A DNA stretch of 64,000 bases from Engraulis encrasicolus (GCF_034702125.1 NC_085876.1:12500253-12564252), one strand, 5' to 3'; shown: positions 23,745-37,100, numbered from the stretch's first letter. The notes: generated by a model from the sequence alone, not told the origin. Translations and numbers: made by a program.

Positions 23745-23862
23745 GGCGCCAAGGTAACTGCACTAGTTTGCCACTTGGGGCTCGAACCCGCGACCAGTCA
23801 ATGCTCCAGTTTGGGCATGGGAGGTACAGGACGATACCGCTGAGCTAAAAGTCCAGGCCGAT
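23745..23862 (-). mobile_element. tRNA-derived SINE or tRNA-like pseudogene
   Basis: On the minus strand TAGCTCAGCGGTA (A box) is followed about 44 bp later by GGTTCGAGCCC (B box). The spacing is longer than in an ordinary tRNA, and the flanks do not make an acceptor stem, so a SINE head or tRNA pseudogene is more likely than a functional tRNA gene. Confidence 0.65.
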
Positions 23863-24044
23863 ACTGCAGATACTGAATGACACTTCGCCAGGGAGGTTTA
23901 CCAACATTCTACTGCCAAACTGTAGTTGGCATCCGTTACAAGTCCAATAGCCTACTGAGAAGAGTAGAACAACAAGCTGTTCTGACAACAGCTGGTCATG
24001 GGTAATTACAATACTGACCCATATATTCAGGAGAGATCCATGCA

Positions 24045-24150
<106 letters not shown>

Positions 24151-24740
24151 AGGCAAGCAACGCACAGAGTAGAAATTGTGCAACAGAGAATGTCACAGGA
24201 TAGGCTACAGAGGATAAAAAATCATATTGTGTAACAAAAGAGGTTAAGCAGAGGTGCGTCCCCTGCCGGTAGGACTGTGTACTGTCAGTGCTGCACGTGA
24301 GGATTCTTGCAGAATTCATTAGAAATATTTGGCATGACAGGAGGCATATGTATTCCATGTCAATCAAAATCCATGGCGTGGATTTCTTATAATGGAATTA
24401 TGGCACTGGAATGAATAGGCATTAAAGTCAAAGGGTCTTATATGTCATAAAAACATTGTAATAATATTAGGCGTATTACTTACTATACTACTATGATACG
24501 CCTATCACTTCTAAAAGTGGATACATTCGGCTTACAACACATTCATTAAGTGACATTATTTGGACAAAGATATGGTTATTCTACTTACTCTAACTCACCC
24601 CTTGGTTTATGCAGCAATGAAATGTTCCTGTAGTTTTCATAAAGTGACTAGGCTAGGCTACATCATGAAAGGCAGAAGTTGTGCGCAGGTTATTCCGGGG
24701 CAGTCGAGGGAAATCGCCTCTGGTGTTCTGCTGTCGCCAA
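24151..24740. other. RPS19 upstream region
   Basis: No other gene recognised between the microsatellite and the predicted RPS19 transcription start. No TATA box near the start, as is usual for ribosomal protein genes. Confidence 0.4.
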
Positions 24741-24797
24741 CTCTCCTCCTCAGCACATTTCAGCATCAGTGGTGGGCTACTGCAGAAGCTGACTAAG
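24741..24797 (+). promoter_or_regulatory. rps19: RPS19 non-coding first exon with TOP-like pyrimidine start
   Basis: CTCTCCTCCTC at 24741-24751 resembles the 5' terminal oligopyrimidine tract of ribosomal protein mRNAs, which confers mTOR-dependent translation. The exon would end at GACTAAG with donor GTAAAT (24798). The first coding exon begins at its ATG right after an acceptor AG (25265-25266), the same layout as in mammalian RPS19. The exact start site is inferred. Confidence 0.65.
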
Positions 24798-25266
24798 GTA
24801 AATTGATTTTGATTTTAAACTTATTTAAACGGACTAATTCTTGTGGGAATTTGTCTATCGCGATTCGTAGGCAGTGCGTAAAAATGCAATGACAGCGATA
24901 AATGCATGTCTCACTGTAGCCTAGAAGGCAGCAAAATGCCGCAATATCGAACGAGGCATAGCTGCTTTACTAACAGCTGTTCCAGACAGAATGTGCCCTA
25001 AGTGAAATATAAGTCAGTCATGCATGCATTGCGTTTTGTACTACACGGTAGTTAGACAGACTACATAATTTGAAAAAGCCTAATAAAATGGTCGGTGGTA
25101 GTGATAAGACGAACAGAAAAATAATATCTGATTTTGTTGTGCGTGACAACGCGCGTGCAATAGAGATTGGAAAGAAAGTGTTTAAACACCCAGCCTGTGA
25201 ATGAATGGATGCAGCATGTCATAGGCTACAGTGAGTCTGATTCCTTTGCATTTGATAATCCGGTAG

Positions 25267-26107
25267 ATGCCGGGTGTTACGGTGAAAGACGTGAACCAGC
25301 AGGACTTTGTGAGGGCGCTCTCTGCTTTCCTCAAAAAGTAAGACTTACTTTTGCCATACCGTCTCTGACGAGTAGCCTAGGCTACATCATCGTATCCTTG
25401 TCTTTGTCGTCTTGAAGAATTCATGTCCACGTTATCCTAGAAAAGAAATGATACTCGAGCGATATCGAATAACAACTGCCATGCAATTAAAACGCACTCT
25501 GACCGCTGACAGGTCTGGGAAGCTGAAAGTCCCTGAATGGGTGGACACGGTGAAGCTGGCCAAACATAAAGAGCTCGCGCCCTGCGATGGTAACTGGTTC
25601 TACACACGAGCAGGTATGGGAGCTTACCTTGCTGTTGAATACAATAGACAAAGACACGTGACATTGTGGCCATATGCTATTTTATTTTGTGTCTAATAGT
25701 TTAATAGTAATACGTAGGCCTAAGTAGGCCTATCATGCACTACTCAATGTAGTTCTAATTAAGTTCTAATTAATATTCAAACTCATTACATCACTCAAGG
25801 TAGGTCACATAGACAAGGTCACATAGGCCTACTGCTTAGGTCCCCAACTCTCCCAGATAACTCTGGTCAGCTCAACAGCAGGCAAATTTAGCTAACAACC
25901 AAACATAATTTCAATACTTAATATAATTCAATATAGGCTACTATAGCCTATGGAAGATAATGGTACAGGTCCACCATTAGCTGTGGACTAATAGTTTGGG
26001 TGTTGGTATCAGAAAGGTCAGGTTTGAAATTCACCTTCATCCATGCATGGAACCAGGGACGTGCACAGGAATTTCAAAGGGCAGTTGCTCTAACCTGAAG
26101 AAAGGGC

Positions 26108-26139
<32 letters not shown>

Positions 26140-29100
26140 AAAAAACATCAACAATGAGCGGCCTTCAGAATTTTTAGGAAACTGCACCATGGGTATTATT
26201 ATTTTTAGTAGTAGTAGGCCTAGTAGAAGTAGTATATTATTGTCATAATTATTCATATTTTTTATTGTATAGTATCCTGAATATGCGTACCATATGATAT
26301 AACATGCTAGTTTTTAAACATGTAGGCCTACCTATTAATCATATCAGAGATGATCAGCCTTATGCCCACCTGCCCTAAATGTCTCCTGATCCACATTTCC
26401 TCATGTGTGGTATGTGGCTGCCCCTAAATTAAATGAAATTATGAGAAAAAGCCTTGATAGTTTTTAAACCTGTATCAGTCACAGAGATTATCAGTCTTAT
26501 GCCTACCTGCCCTATGTGCAGAGGTCTGTGGCTCTGAGTCATCCTCATCTTAAATTAAATGAAATGATGAGTAAATTAATAGGCTAAATATGAGGATGCT
26601 TAATCAATTAACCCACTGTCATCTTTATAATCCTTGTAGCAGCCAAAGTAGACTTTAAGTTATAATAAATAGAAATAGTTAAAAATTGTTAAAAAGATCA
26701 TTTAATTTGAATTTGAAATTTAATTAATAGGCATATTCCATGATTAAAATGATGAATATTATATAGGAAAGCTAAAACAATAAGAATTCACAGGTTTAGG
26801 TCATTTGTTGGGTCTTTTGTAGCCTATATTAAAAATGTGTACTGTCGCTTTAAGAATGGACGAGCCGGCTTTCATTTCAGATCGCAAAGAACCGTGGCGT
26901 GGGAGTACCAGTTCTCATATGTTGCTCTGAAGCTCCGAGCTTCTCGCAGACTTTATAACCTTTTATTTTCATTACAGATATTTTAGTTAGTTCATGCACA
27001 TTTTGTAGGCCTATGTCTTGAGAAGAACAGTAAACGTCAGTTATCACGTGGAGTGGATTTATTTCAATTACATGGACATTGACAGTGGAAACAGTAGCCT
27101 ATCTTTGGGTCGGAGAATAGGCTATATCAGCGTAAGAAAACGCACTTGCCTAGCGGTCTCACCAAGATCAAACCTCTACAATCCTGAAAAAGATTCTCTG
27201 CCTCACCTGCACCTGTTCATTTTTTTCGCAGCCAACTCTGCAGAGATGTGCTTCCTTTAGCTAGCCTACCCCCTTAAGTTCTCTCTTGCTTGATAAAACG
27301 ACATGTCATCTGCATGTTTCTTAGTTGGGTTAGCCTTCCACAAAACAACCTGAGCCATGTAAAACGTTGACTGCAAGCAAGATAGCTGGCTGTCTTATTC
27401 CCCCAATATCTGAACGTTATTGTCAGATTATTTAGGATGTCAGATTATTTAGGATCAAACGTCCTAAACTCGAGATCGGCTTTAAGAGACATTAATTGTG
27501 ATCATGCAGTTTAATAGGCCTACTGTATAGTCTGCTGTGTTTCCAGCTCACCTCAGGCCGTCAGGGCAGTCGCTCTACTCCCACGACATCTTCGACATAT
27601 TTTGCGTCTCTGCCCTGGTCGCATGCATGCTTGTTCCCAAGTAGAGCTGCGCGTGCCCCCCGCATCGCGCATGCTGCCTCTCCCTTTGCCTATCTCTCGA
27701 GGTGCAGGTGAATCTGAATTTGAAAACTTAATTTAGGAAGCTTCAATCAAAAATACGAATTGCAAAGCAAATCAATTGAAACATGAAATCTTAGCCTATT
27801 TTTCCGAGGCATATCTACAGCTGGCTGTCGGGTTTTTTTTGCTACCTAAACGTGGCGCTGGCTGGCTGTCAGATGTATGATAACTAAAAGTTCTAAACTC
27901 AACATTGTATTAGAGAGGTTGATTGTGAGCATATTTTGTACCCTAATATGTAGACTGTGTGTAGGGCTCTAGCCGACACCCAGGCATCTTCAAAATCTTT
28001 CGTGTGTCTTATAGGCGCTCAAAGCGCCTGTCGCGTGCCTTCTCCCTCCCCACCGGAGTTGTTGCGTAGCCTACCTACCTCACATCGCTCGTGCCCATTC
28101 TCGACGGGTCTGATGAATTTGTATGACTGACTTAAGTCTTTATTGTACAAAACTTCAATCAAAATTATGAATTATAAAGAAATCAAATGATATTGAAATA
28201 TGAAATTATAATTGCCATATTATTTTACCTTCCCTTGGAAGGGCAATATCAGCCAATGTGGGCAAAAGGGCCGTTGCTCGGGCACCGTGGGCAACTATGG
28301 TCTGCACGTGCCTGCATGGAACCGCACATTGCTTTTATGCTGTATCTAAGTAAATGTAGGCCTACTTGTCAGTGAGTAAACGTGTCAGCTTAAATATTAA
28401 GTGAACCAGAGTATATTGCTTTATATTGCTGACGAATGCCTTGTGTCCTCTGTGCCTGATGTGTGTCTTGCCTGCGCTGCAGCGTCCACAGCGCGACACC
28501 TGTACCTCCGTGGCGGCGTGGGAGTGGGTGCCATGATCAAAATCTACGGCGGGCGGTGCAGGAACGGGGTGTGCCCCTCCCACTTCAGCGTGGGCTCCAG
28601 GAACGTGGCGCGCAAAGTGCTGCAGGCCCTCGAGGGCCTCAAGATGGTGGAGAAGGACCCCAACGGGTAAAGGGTAGAGCTGGCCACTTAAACAAAATGA
28701 TAATCACCATCATCAGCAGTGTAATCAATAATCAATATGTAGTGATACATTAATCATCAAAACTGCACAAGCACTTGACTGTAGGACTTGGTTTATTTAT
28801 TATCACTGCTATACAGTAGGCCTATATTTTGTTAACATTTGTACATGTAAAAGTATGTTACCACATTGGTCATTGGCACCTTATTGTAAAGTAGAGTAGA
28901 GTAGAGTATCGTTTATTAATCCCCGAGGGGAAATTAAGGTGTCAAGTAGCATACATACAGAAATACAGAGGGCATTACACACAAGACATTACACACATCA
29001 TTCCACATATATTAACCATGTAGCTCACTCTCTCTCTCACACGCACACACACACGTGCAGACAATATGTGATTGTCCTGTATGGCTGTATTGAAGAATAA

Positions 29101-32100
29101 CTCGGTTGCAGTAAAGCAAAGTAAAAAGGGGGTGTATCATCAGTCACACCCAGGCATAGGATAGGAGTCCAGGAAGAAGCACGGGTGGTGGGGATGGAAA
29201 AACAGCACGGAGAGCCAGATGCAGATAAGTGTGCAGGTGTTGGACTTGGTTACTTTATGCAGTCCAGTCTCCGCTATGATGATATCTTTCTGTGTGCTGT
29301 TGAATGGCCCAGGGGACAAAGGACCTCCTTAGCCTGTCTGTCCTGCAGGAGATGGTGCGAAATCTGTAACTGAACAGGCTTCTCGGGTTGTCAAAGACTG
29401 GGTACAGGGGGTACTTGTCATTGTTCATTATAGAGTCGAGTCTGCTCAGTGTCCTCTTCTCAGCTGTGGTAGTGAGAGCCTCCAGTTCTGTTCAGCTTTC
29501 CTCACCAGCCTGTCAAGGCGTCCAGCATCTCTCATCCTAATGCTGCCATCCCAGCATGTAACAGCATAGGAGAGCACGCTGGCCATGACAGACTGAGTCT
29601 GTTACAGACATTGAAGGTTCTCAGCTTCCTCAGAAAGTAGAGCCTGCTCTGGCTTTTCTTGCACAGTGCCTGTGAGCATACCTGCAAACTCGTCACCTTT
29701 TGGTGACAGTCACCTTTTTTTCCGGCCAATTAGGTCATTCACGTGAATAGAAATAGAACCCCCGCTGTACACTGTCACCTTTTTGTCTTTGACGAGTTTG
29801 CAAGTCTGTGTGAGTTAGCAGACCAGTCCAGTTTATTGTCCAGGTGTATACTCAGGTACTTGTATGTGCAGACTGTCTCCACTATCTCCCCCTCGATAGA
29901 GACAGGCACCAGGGGTTGGTGGTTTGCCACCATTTCTTTGGTTTTGGTGGTGTTCATCTGACACCATCTGAAGTTCTCCACCAGTCCCCTGTACTCCCCC
30001 TCCGCCCATCTTTAATGCATCCAACAATGGCGGCATCATCTGATATCTTTTGCATGTGGCAGGTCTCTGAATTGTAGTTGAAGTCAGGGTGAACAAGAAA
30101 AAAAAGACTTGGTACAGTATGCAGGCCAAATGGATTGACTCAGGTGATGAGGGGTTTGAATGTTCAGGAATGCAATTATAGGCTAAGTGATTTGTGAGAG
30201 CATGGTGAAGTTAATTATGGGCATTTCTGGGACAGAGTCAACAAGTGTGAAATCTTTTTACTCCTCAGAGGACGGAGGCTCACTCCACAGGGCCAAAGAG
30301 ACTTGGACAGAATCGCTGGGCAGGTGAGTTGTACTGTGGACTATAGTTACTGTACATGTATATGAATACATACATACAATATGTACAATGTACAGTACGT
30401 ACTACTGTGTTGGTATTAATGACAATGAATTAAATGAAATGTCAGTTACAGAAAATGGACAAGACACTTTTTTATTATTTGGTGTTATTGCTATTGGGTG
30501 CTATTGGTGCTATTGGGATTTAGATGAAACACTGTAGAATCTACCGTGTAAATGATGAAAATGGCAATCAGCATTTCAAACATTACAATGGAACTTGATG
30601 GGGCCTACATGTAAATAAGGCTGTATCATTCACATCAAGACAGTAATGAGAAAAAACGGAAAGCAGCCTTTAATGTTCTTGAAGGTAACAACACAAAAAG
30701 GAGTGATTAAAAAGTTCATGTAATATCAGTGTAATAGTGTTCTAAGTCTTCAGCAAACAGAAAAGTGTTCCATAGGTAAAACGGCCTGTACTAACCTAAC
30801 AATGCACACAGATTTAACATCAATTTCGCCTTAAACGTGCACTGTGCAGAAAATGGTCAAAAAAGGTACTGCAACTATGCTGCTCATTGAAATTGGGTTG
30901 CCTATTGCCAGATTTGATCTTTTTCTGAGAGTTTACTTAGAAAGAAACTAATATTTTCTAGTATGGCCCAAGTACAGTCATTTTTACAGCTAAAAATGTC
31001 TATTTCTGGAAATTCAAAATGGTGGACCATGGAGAAGATCCCCCTTTTCATGTACAGTATATCACGAAAGTGAATACACCCCTCACAGTTTTGCAGATGT
31101 TTGAGTATATCTTTTCATAGGAAAGCATTACAGAAATGCAACTTTGACACAATTATTAGTGACCTTTTAACAACATATTTAACCGCTTAAATTTCTTGTT
31201 CACTCAGAAAAAAACAAAATACACCCATTAATGTTTGAACATGTACTCACAAAAGTGAGTACACCCCAGATTAAAATCCGGTAGAGAAGGGGCTATGTTG
31301 GCTCGAATCGTCTCGAAATGAAACAAAATGAAAAGGGATGACAAGGGAGGTCATCAGTGTGCGTTTCAACCTTTCTTTGCATTGAACTTTTACATTTTGA
31401 GTCTGCAGCTGGGTTAAATAGATTGGTGTGAGATTTGAATGCAATCCTATGGAGAATATCATGATTTGTTTCAGTAGTCACAGTGCATGTTGACATGTAT
31501 GTTTCTTTTAGGTGTATTTCAGATTGCCAATGTTGACAGCATTCATGCATACCCAAACCATGTCAGTCCCACTACCATGCTTGGCTTATGAGAGGATACA
31601 CCTTTTTTGTAAAACTCACTTGTTTACCACCACACATGCTTGACACCATCTAAAGTAAATTTGTTTATCTTGGTCTCAAGAGAGATGAACAGACCAAGGA
31701 TATGGATCACTGGAACCATGTTGTGTGATCTGAAGAGACCAAGATAAACAAATTTGCTTTAGATGGTGTCAAGCATGTGTGGTGGTAAACAAGTGAGTTT
31801 TACAAAAAAGGTGTATCCTCTCATAAGCCAAGCATGGTAGTGGGACTGACATGGTTTGGGGATGCATGAATGCTGTCAACATTGGCGATCTGAAATACAC
31901 CTAAAAGAAACATGCATGTCAACATGCACTGTGACTACTGAAGCAGATCATGATATTCTCCATAGGATTGCATTCAAATCTCACACCAATCTATTTAAGC
32001 CAGATGCAGACTCAAAATGTAAAAGTTCAATGCAAAGAAAGGTTGAAACGCACACTGATGACCTCCCTTTTCATTTTGTTTCATTTCGAGACGATTCGAG

Positions 32101-32584
32101 CCAACATAGCCCCTTCTCTACCGGATTTTAATCTGGGGTGTACTCACTTTTGTGAGTACATGTTCAAACATTAATGGCTGTATTTTGTTTTTTTCTGAGT
32201 GAACAAGAAATTTAAGCGGTTAAATATATTGTTAAAAGGTCACTAATCATTGTGTCAAAGTGAAATTTCTGTAATGCTTTCCTATGAAAAGATATACTCA
32301 AAAATCTGCAAAACTGTGAGGGGTGTATTCACTTTCGTGATATACTGTATGAAAAGTGCAATTTTCCCAGTCATAATGAATACTTAGAATTTGATGGTGG
32401 TGGTAAGTATTCATGAAAAAGGTAACATTAGTGAATGGGTAGCATGAATTCTGGAAATAAACAACTAAAAATCTTACACAGTGGAGCTTTAATAAGGTAA
32501 AATAACTATATTTCACCTAATATATTCAAATATGCTCTTGTGCATGTGTGACCTTAGGTTGCAGCTGCAAGCAAGAAACAGTGA
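25267..32584 (+). CDS. rps19: Ribosomal protein S19 (eS19), five coding exons
   Basis: Component of the 40S subunit, needed for 18S rRNA maturation. Coding exons 25267-25337, 25513-25613, 28483-28666, 30269-30323 and 32558-32584 total 438 nt, giving 145 residues plus stop, the same length as human RPS19. All junctions have AG acceptors and GT donors, and intron phases are 2, 1, 2 and 0. The protein starts [18 protein letters not shown], contains [18 protein letters not shown] and [14 protein letters not shown], and ends VAAASKKQ. There are no frame breaks. Introns of 0.2, 2.9, 1.6 and 2.2 kb contain mobile elements: a LINE in the third coding intron and nested MITEs in the fourth. No canonical AATAAA lies close after the stop; ACTAAA near 32613 or AATAAA at 33504 are candidates. 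Identification rests on near-complete agreement with the vertebrate family. Confidence 0.97.
26051..28310. mobile_element. Possible large DNA element in RPS19 intron
   Basis: CAGGGACGTGCACAGG near 26054 has a weak inverse counterpart, TGCACGTGCCTGCATGG, near 28302, and both sides share a GGGCARTTGCTC-type stretch. Between them lies AT-rich DNA with a homopolymer C/A patch (26111-26145) and no transposase frame. The boundaries are uncertain. Confidence 0.4.
28890..30090 (-). pseudogene. 5'-truncated LINE reverse transcriptase remnant
   Basis: Read on the minus strand, fragments resemble the C-terminal RT region of fish LINEs: NTTKTKEMV and [14 protein letters not shown] near 29800-29960, then [15 protein letters not shown] near 29620-29680, with stops and frame changes between. 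The 3' end near 28890 has an ATTAATAAACGAT-type tail. It sits in the RPS19 intron between coding exons 3 and 4, opposite to the gene, and is interrupted by a small MITE at 29680-29805. Clade (Rex1 or L2-like) not decided. Confidence 0.85.
29680..29805. mobile_element. Small MITE nested in the LINE remnant
   Basis: ACCTGCAAACTCGTCACC at the left and GACGAGTTTGCAAGT at the right are inverse. The insertion splits the RT coding remnant between the LDNKLDW and SRLYFLRKL segments, so it is younger than the LINE. Confidence 0.75.
30835..32488. mobile_element. TTAA-flanked MITE, copy 2, split by a nested element
   Basis: TTAA at 30831-30834 and 32489-32492. Removing the nested 1293-bp element and its duplicated TA leaves 359 bp, exactly the length of copy 1, with the same internal landmarks (CAAAATGG, GAAGATCCCCCTTTTCATG, AATGAATACTTAGAATTT). 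Confidence 0.92.
31055..32347. mobile_element. 1.29-kb Tc1-like foldback element
   Basis: Starts CAGTATATCACGAAAGTG, ends with its inverse complement, and is flanked by TA (31053-31054, 32348-32349). The two arms (about 31055-31678 and 31733-32347) are near-complete inverse copies around a loop of about 54 bp. Each arm encodes the same decayed piece of Tc1-type transposase; reading + from about 31701 gives DMDHWNHVV then, after a stop, SEETKINKF and DGVKHVWW. This matches the catalytic WSDET region with Trp changed to stop and the acidic residue changed from Asp to Glu. It cannot make transposase. Confidence 0.92.
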
Positions 32585-33792
32585 TGTGCGTCCCAAACGA
32601 GGATCATCATGGAACTAAATCTTCTCCGACCACAACCTCCTCCTCCTCCTCAGATGTGCATGTTGTGTGAGGTTGTGTAAAACTGGTATGGAATTCCACG
32701 CTGTTGAAAACCCAGTCACTTATTGGCAGAGGGGGACAGACGGGGATGAGAAAGCAAAAGGCCCACCGTGTAAAAGAGCTGGAAAATGTATTCTTTCTGC
32801 CTGTTCCTATCGGCACCAAGTCATTTAGGTAGTTATCATTTCTAGATTCAAATTCAAAGATTTTATTGTCATTGACCAAGAGAAAGGAAGTCAACAAACA
32901 TCCATCAGGAAGAGTGAATTGACTGGATAAAAGATGTGTCCAGTATCTAGGTGAATTGTTTGCTGTGCTATGTGGCCAGTCTTTTACACTCTGAAGACAA
33001 TATGTCCGCTCTTGCTCAGGGGAAAATACAGTATTGTAGCCAAAGGTATCCCAGAGGAATATGATTATGTATTGAGACTAATTAAGTAATAATTGCCTGC
33101 TCAACCTCGACCAACCTTACTTAATGAATGCCTTCTATCAGAGGTGGAAAACTGGATTGACAGTGCAAAAGTCCTGCTTACTGTAGATGTTCCTTCTGTG
33201 TGGTCATCACAGGTGATTTCACTAATTAGCTCACCCACCTGACTGAAGGGGTGTGGTAATGTGGTCATTCATCTGGTTCATTGAATAAGCAGGAACAAAA
33301 ATGTGGCAGGGTTTTTACTTTCTTTTTTCACAGTTTATTCCACATCTGCCGACTATCAATTTAATGTCATGATCTTGTCATGAAAGGCAGTACCATAAAG
33401 ATGCAAGAGTATTATACGGTAAAAAAAAAAAGTTATGCAATAGAGGGAGAAATGTGGTTAAAAGTGGTTAAAAGAATCTCTGTCTCAATGGCTATTGGTT
33501 GGGCAATAAACAACATGTTTTGCAAAGCCACACATTTTGAATGTATTTCTTTATTATAATACATAATCATTGACCAACATAGTTGGATCGTAATGACCAC
33601 AAGGACCACATGGTTTCGGTGCGAGAGTGTTTATATAGTTGCAGAGGTGTACAGTACAGTATGCAGAGTGAGAGAGGGTGCATTTAGTTGCTGAGAGTAG
33701 TGTCCAGAATGCGCGCACATCCAATAGTGCTGGGTCAAATAACAAACGTGAAGAAAATGAAGAAACATTTGCACCCTGCTGCTGCTCACTGA
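32585..33792. other. Spacer between RPS19 and the protease gene
   Basis: No exon recognised. A short minus-strand LINE-tail-like segment (ATTTTATTGTCATTGACC near 32860) is present. The last part may contain the RPS19 3' UTR. Confidence 0.45.
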
Positions 33793-33798
33793 TTTATT
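33793..33798 (-). terminator. Polyadenylation signal of the trypsin-family gene
   Basis: AATAAA on the minus strand, about 55 nt after the stop codon at 33853. Confidence 0.75.
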
Positions 33799-33852
33799 AA
33801 CACGTTTCGACCTCAACTGGTCTTTGTCAGGTGTGTGGTAGTAGGCATGTGC

Positions 33853-34023
33853 TTAGTTGCTGTTCATGACGTTCTGGATCCAGCTGTTGTAGCGGCAGAC
33901 GCGGGCGTAGACACTGGGGTGACCCTTCATGGCACACTCGTAGCCCCAGGACACCACACCCTGCAGCTGGCCACCGCACACCAGGGGGCCACCGGAGTCA
34001 CCCTGTGGAGTGGGGAAGGAGGG

Positions 34024-34103
<80 letters not shown>

Positions 34104-37100
34104 CATTATGTCCTGATCAAAGATTCATGCATTGAGTGTTCACACTACATACACAAAATCCATACATAGTGTACCAGCACACTGCATGTACTGCTGTGGT
34201 CTCCAAATGGTGGCCCACGGTCGAGATCCGGCCCGGGGATGGCAAACGCTTGGCCCGCCATGAGTTTGGAACAAATGAAAACATACAGTATATGTGTGCT
34301 ACCTGTGGCCATCCAGTCGGGTGATTTGTTTGGTCCTCAGCCTCATTTGTGCTACATAATTTGGCCCTTGAGGACCACTGATGTACTGCATGCGCTTTAA
34401 AGGAGCATTCCTGCCATCTACAGGTACACTATACTGTATGTCTATGCCCTGCCCAGCCAATGCGTACATTTTATAGAGTTAGTTAACACCCGTAGTGTCA
34501 GTTCTAACCTGTTGAATGAACACAGATACATTTAATAGATGTATCACGTTCATCATGTCTTATTATTAAATGAAGTTTTCTTGTGTTGCAGACATAAAGT
34601 TTTAGTAAAGTTTTATCCTTGACATGTTTCGACCTTGTAACTTCTGTCTTCATCACCCCTAGTGTTGTGATTACATTTGTAAGAGTACTTCTACTTTACT
34701 TAATCTCGGTAAAATACCCGGCGTTATAAATGTCCTGTTACCAGAATGGCAATGGCCGAGTCATAGGGCATTACTACAGGCCCTCTGTTACGTCATAGTG
34801 GAGTAATACTATGGTAATGAACCTTTCGATGAATATCACAGTGTGCCACTGGTGGTATCGCGTCAGTGTTGCCAGATGGAAAGTGCTGAATTATCGTACC
34901 AAAAGCTCAAAATTATCGTTTTTGGGGGCTTTTTGGGAGGAAATGTAAATGAACTGAATGACAAATCTGAAATTATCGTACGTCATGTTTTTTTGATCGT
35001 ACAGAGGACAAAATGGACAAAATTATGGAACAAATACGATAATTATCGTACATCTGGCAACACTGTACGGCGTACATTATGGGGCTATACAACTGTGCTG
35101 TATATGACATGTTGTATGTATGACCTGGCAGCTGCTGGCTCCTCCGTGCATGAAGCCAGAGCAGAGCATGTTCTCGGTCATCAGGTGAGGGTAGGCGTTC
35201 TTGCAGATGCGGTCGTCGATCATGGGCTGATTCAGGCACTGCATGCGGTCAGGCATGACGGCTGATGGGGCAGACGAAACACACACACAGAGTACAAAAT
35301 GTTATCTATCGTTTTATCCAATGTGTTATAGTTTTGCAGTGCTTGAAGTGGGGGGCAACTCAGGGGAACTCAGTTCCCCCACCTCTTTATTTTCATGATC
35401 AGAGATCCTGCACAAATCTTGTGCGCCACATTGTATAAGTGGCGAGGGTTCCTTTACTTCTTTTTGGATGATAAGTTTGCTACCCACTTCCGCCCCCGGT
35501 GACAGTGTTGCCCCATCCGGAGACCATGCAGGGCTCGTCGGCCACGGGGCAGCGGCTGGGCAGGGAGACGGTCTGCACGTAGCTGTTGAGGCGTGCGGGC
35601 TGGCTCAGCTTGATCAGCATGATGTCGTTGTCCAGGTTGGCGTTGTTGTAGTTGGGGTGCTTGATGACCTTGGACGAGTAGATGTGCTGCTCGGTGCCCT
35701 CGTTGGCCTGGAAGCTGTGCTCGCCCAGACGCACCAGGATGCGGCTGAAAAAAAACAAACAAAAAAAACACTTAGAGAGTGAATTTAACATGTCGTACAG
35801 TGTTAAAAGTTGTAGAATACCAAAACACCAATCTTTGTAGTTGAAATATCTTTATTTTAAAGGGCACAACAGACACTTTGCGTTTCAGCATGAAGCCTTC
35901 GTCAGGTTAAAGAGACGCACCAGGATGCGACTGCACAGTAGCAAAAAAGTGTTAATTCAACAGTTAGAGAGTTCATTTAATATCTTGAAAAGTGTATTTG
36001 GTCCCAGTGTGTCAATTTGAGAAAACACATGGACTGCAGTATAGAGTATTTGCAACGCTGTGGAGAGTCAAATTACTCTAGCATGGAGTCAAAAGTCAGG
36101 GTAAAATTCTGTAGGTAGACACTGTAAGTAAGTAGCCTGGGCGAAAAGCCAAGAGTAATCCGTCTCCGTGGATGGTGGGAGATGGTCTGATCTTACTCTG
36201 CCATTTATATTCATTGGAGTTCCGAATTCAAATTAAAACCCATATTATGCTTTATTAGCATGACTGTTACGATATAGCATCGCAAAAGCATACAAATAAC
36301 AAAACAAAAGTGTGCATATAGTTACCTTAACCAATCAGTAACGGACCTCGCGGGTGAGTTTTGCGTCACCACTCTCAACTGTTTGCTGAACACTGAGAGA
36401 ACCGAGCTCGAGGCTTTTGCCAAACGATGTGCGGAGCCAAAATCTTGATCTTTGGGTGGAGTACAAACAGGCCCAGGGAGAGAGGGGAGGGCAGAATTGG
36501 GGACCAGAACTGATGCATGTAAATAACTTAAGATGTTCCCTGTACACTGGAGTACAGCTACTGCTACCACTATCACCACTACTACTACTACCACTACTAC
36601 TACTACGTAATTTATCATTTTTCAAAGGATCAGCAGGACATTACTGTACGTGTACTTACAGGCCGGCTTGTACGTGGCTGTGAACAGCAGCCACAACCCA
36701 CTTGGGTTTCTGGAGTAAATAAGCACTACTACAGTGCTCCTACTACTACTACTGCTACTACTGCTACTGGCTAATTGATCATTTTTCCAAAGGATCAGAA
36801 GGACACTATTGTACTTACGACTTGTAGCAGTGAGCAGCAGACACAACCCACTGGCTGGAGATGAGGGATCCACCACAGAAGTGGAAGTATCCGTCACTCA
36901 GGGAAGCCTGGTAGGGCACAGAGTGCCGAGAGCACTCGTAGCCACCAACGATCTTCTCATCCTCGGAGGCCCCTGCATGGGCAAACAATACAGCCCATTA
37001 GAATCGTAACATGAAAAATGAAGGAAATGCTGCTCCGAGTCGTTGAAAAAAATCCCATTTTCATTTTAAATGTGTCTTGCTGAATTATTTAAAAACCTGG

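Noticed and set aside
23745..23862. A functional tRNA gene on the minus strand
   Set aside because: A and B boxes are present but spacing is too long and no acceptor stem or coherent cloverleaf could be drawn; better explained as a SINE head.
31293..32174. Small frames of 74-91 codons in the palindrome read as genes
   Set aside because: The same decayed transposase text appears in inverse in both arms; frames are short survivors between stops.
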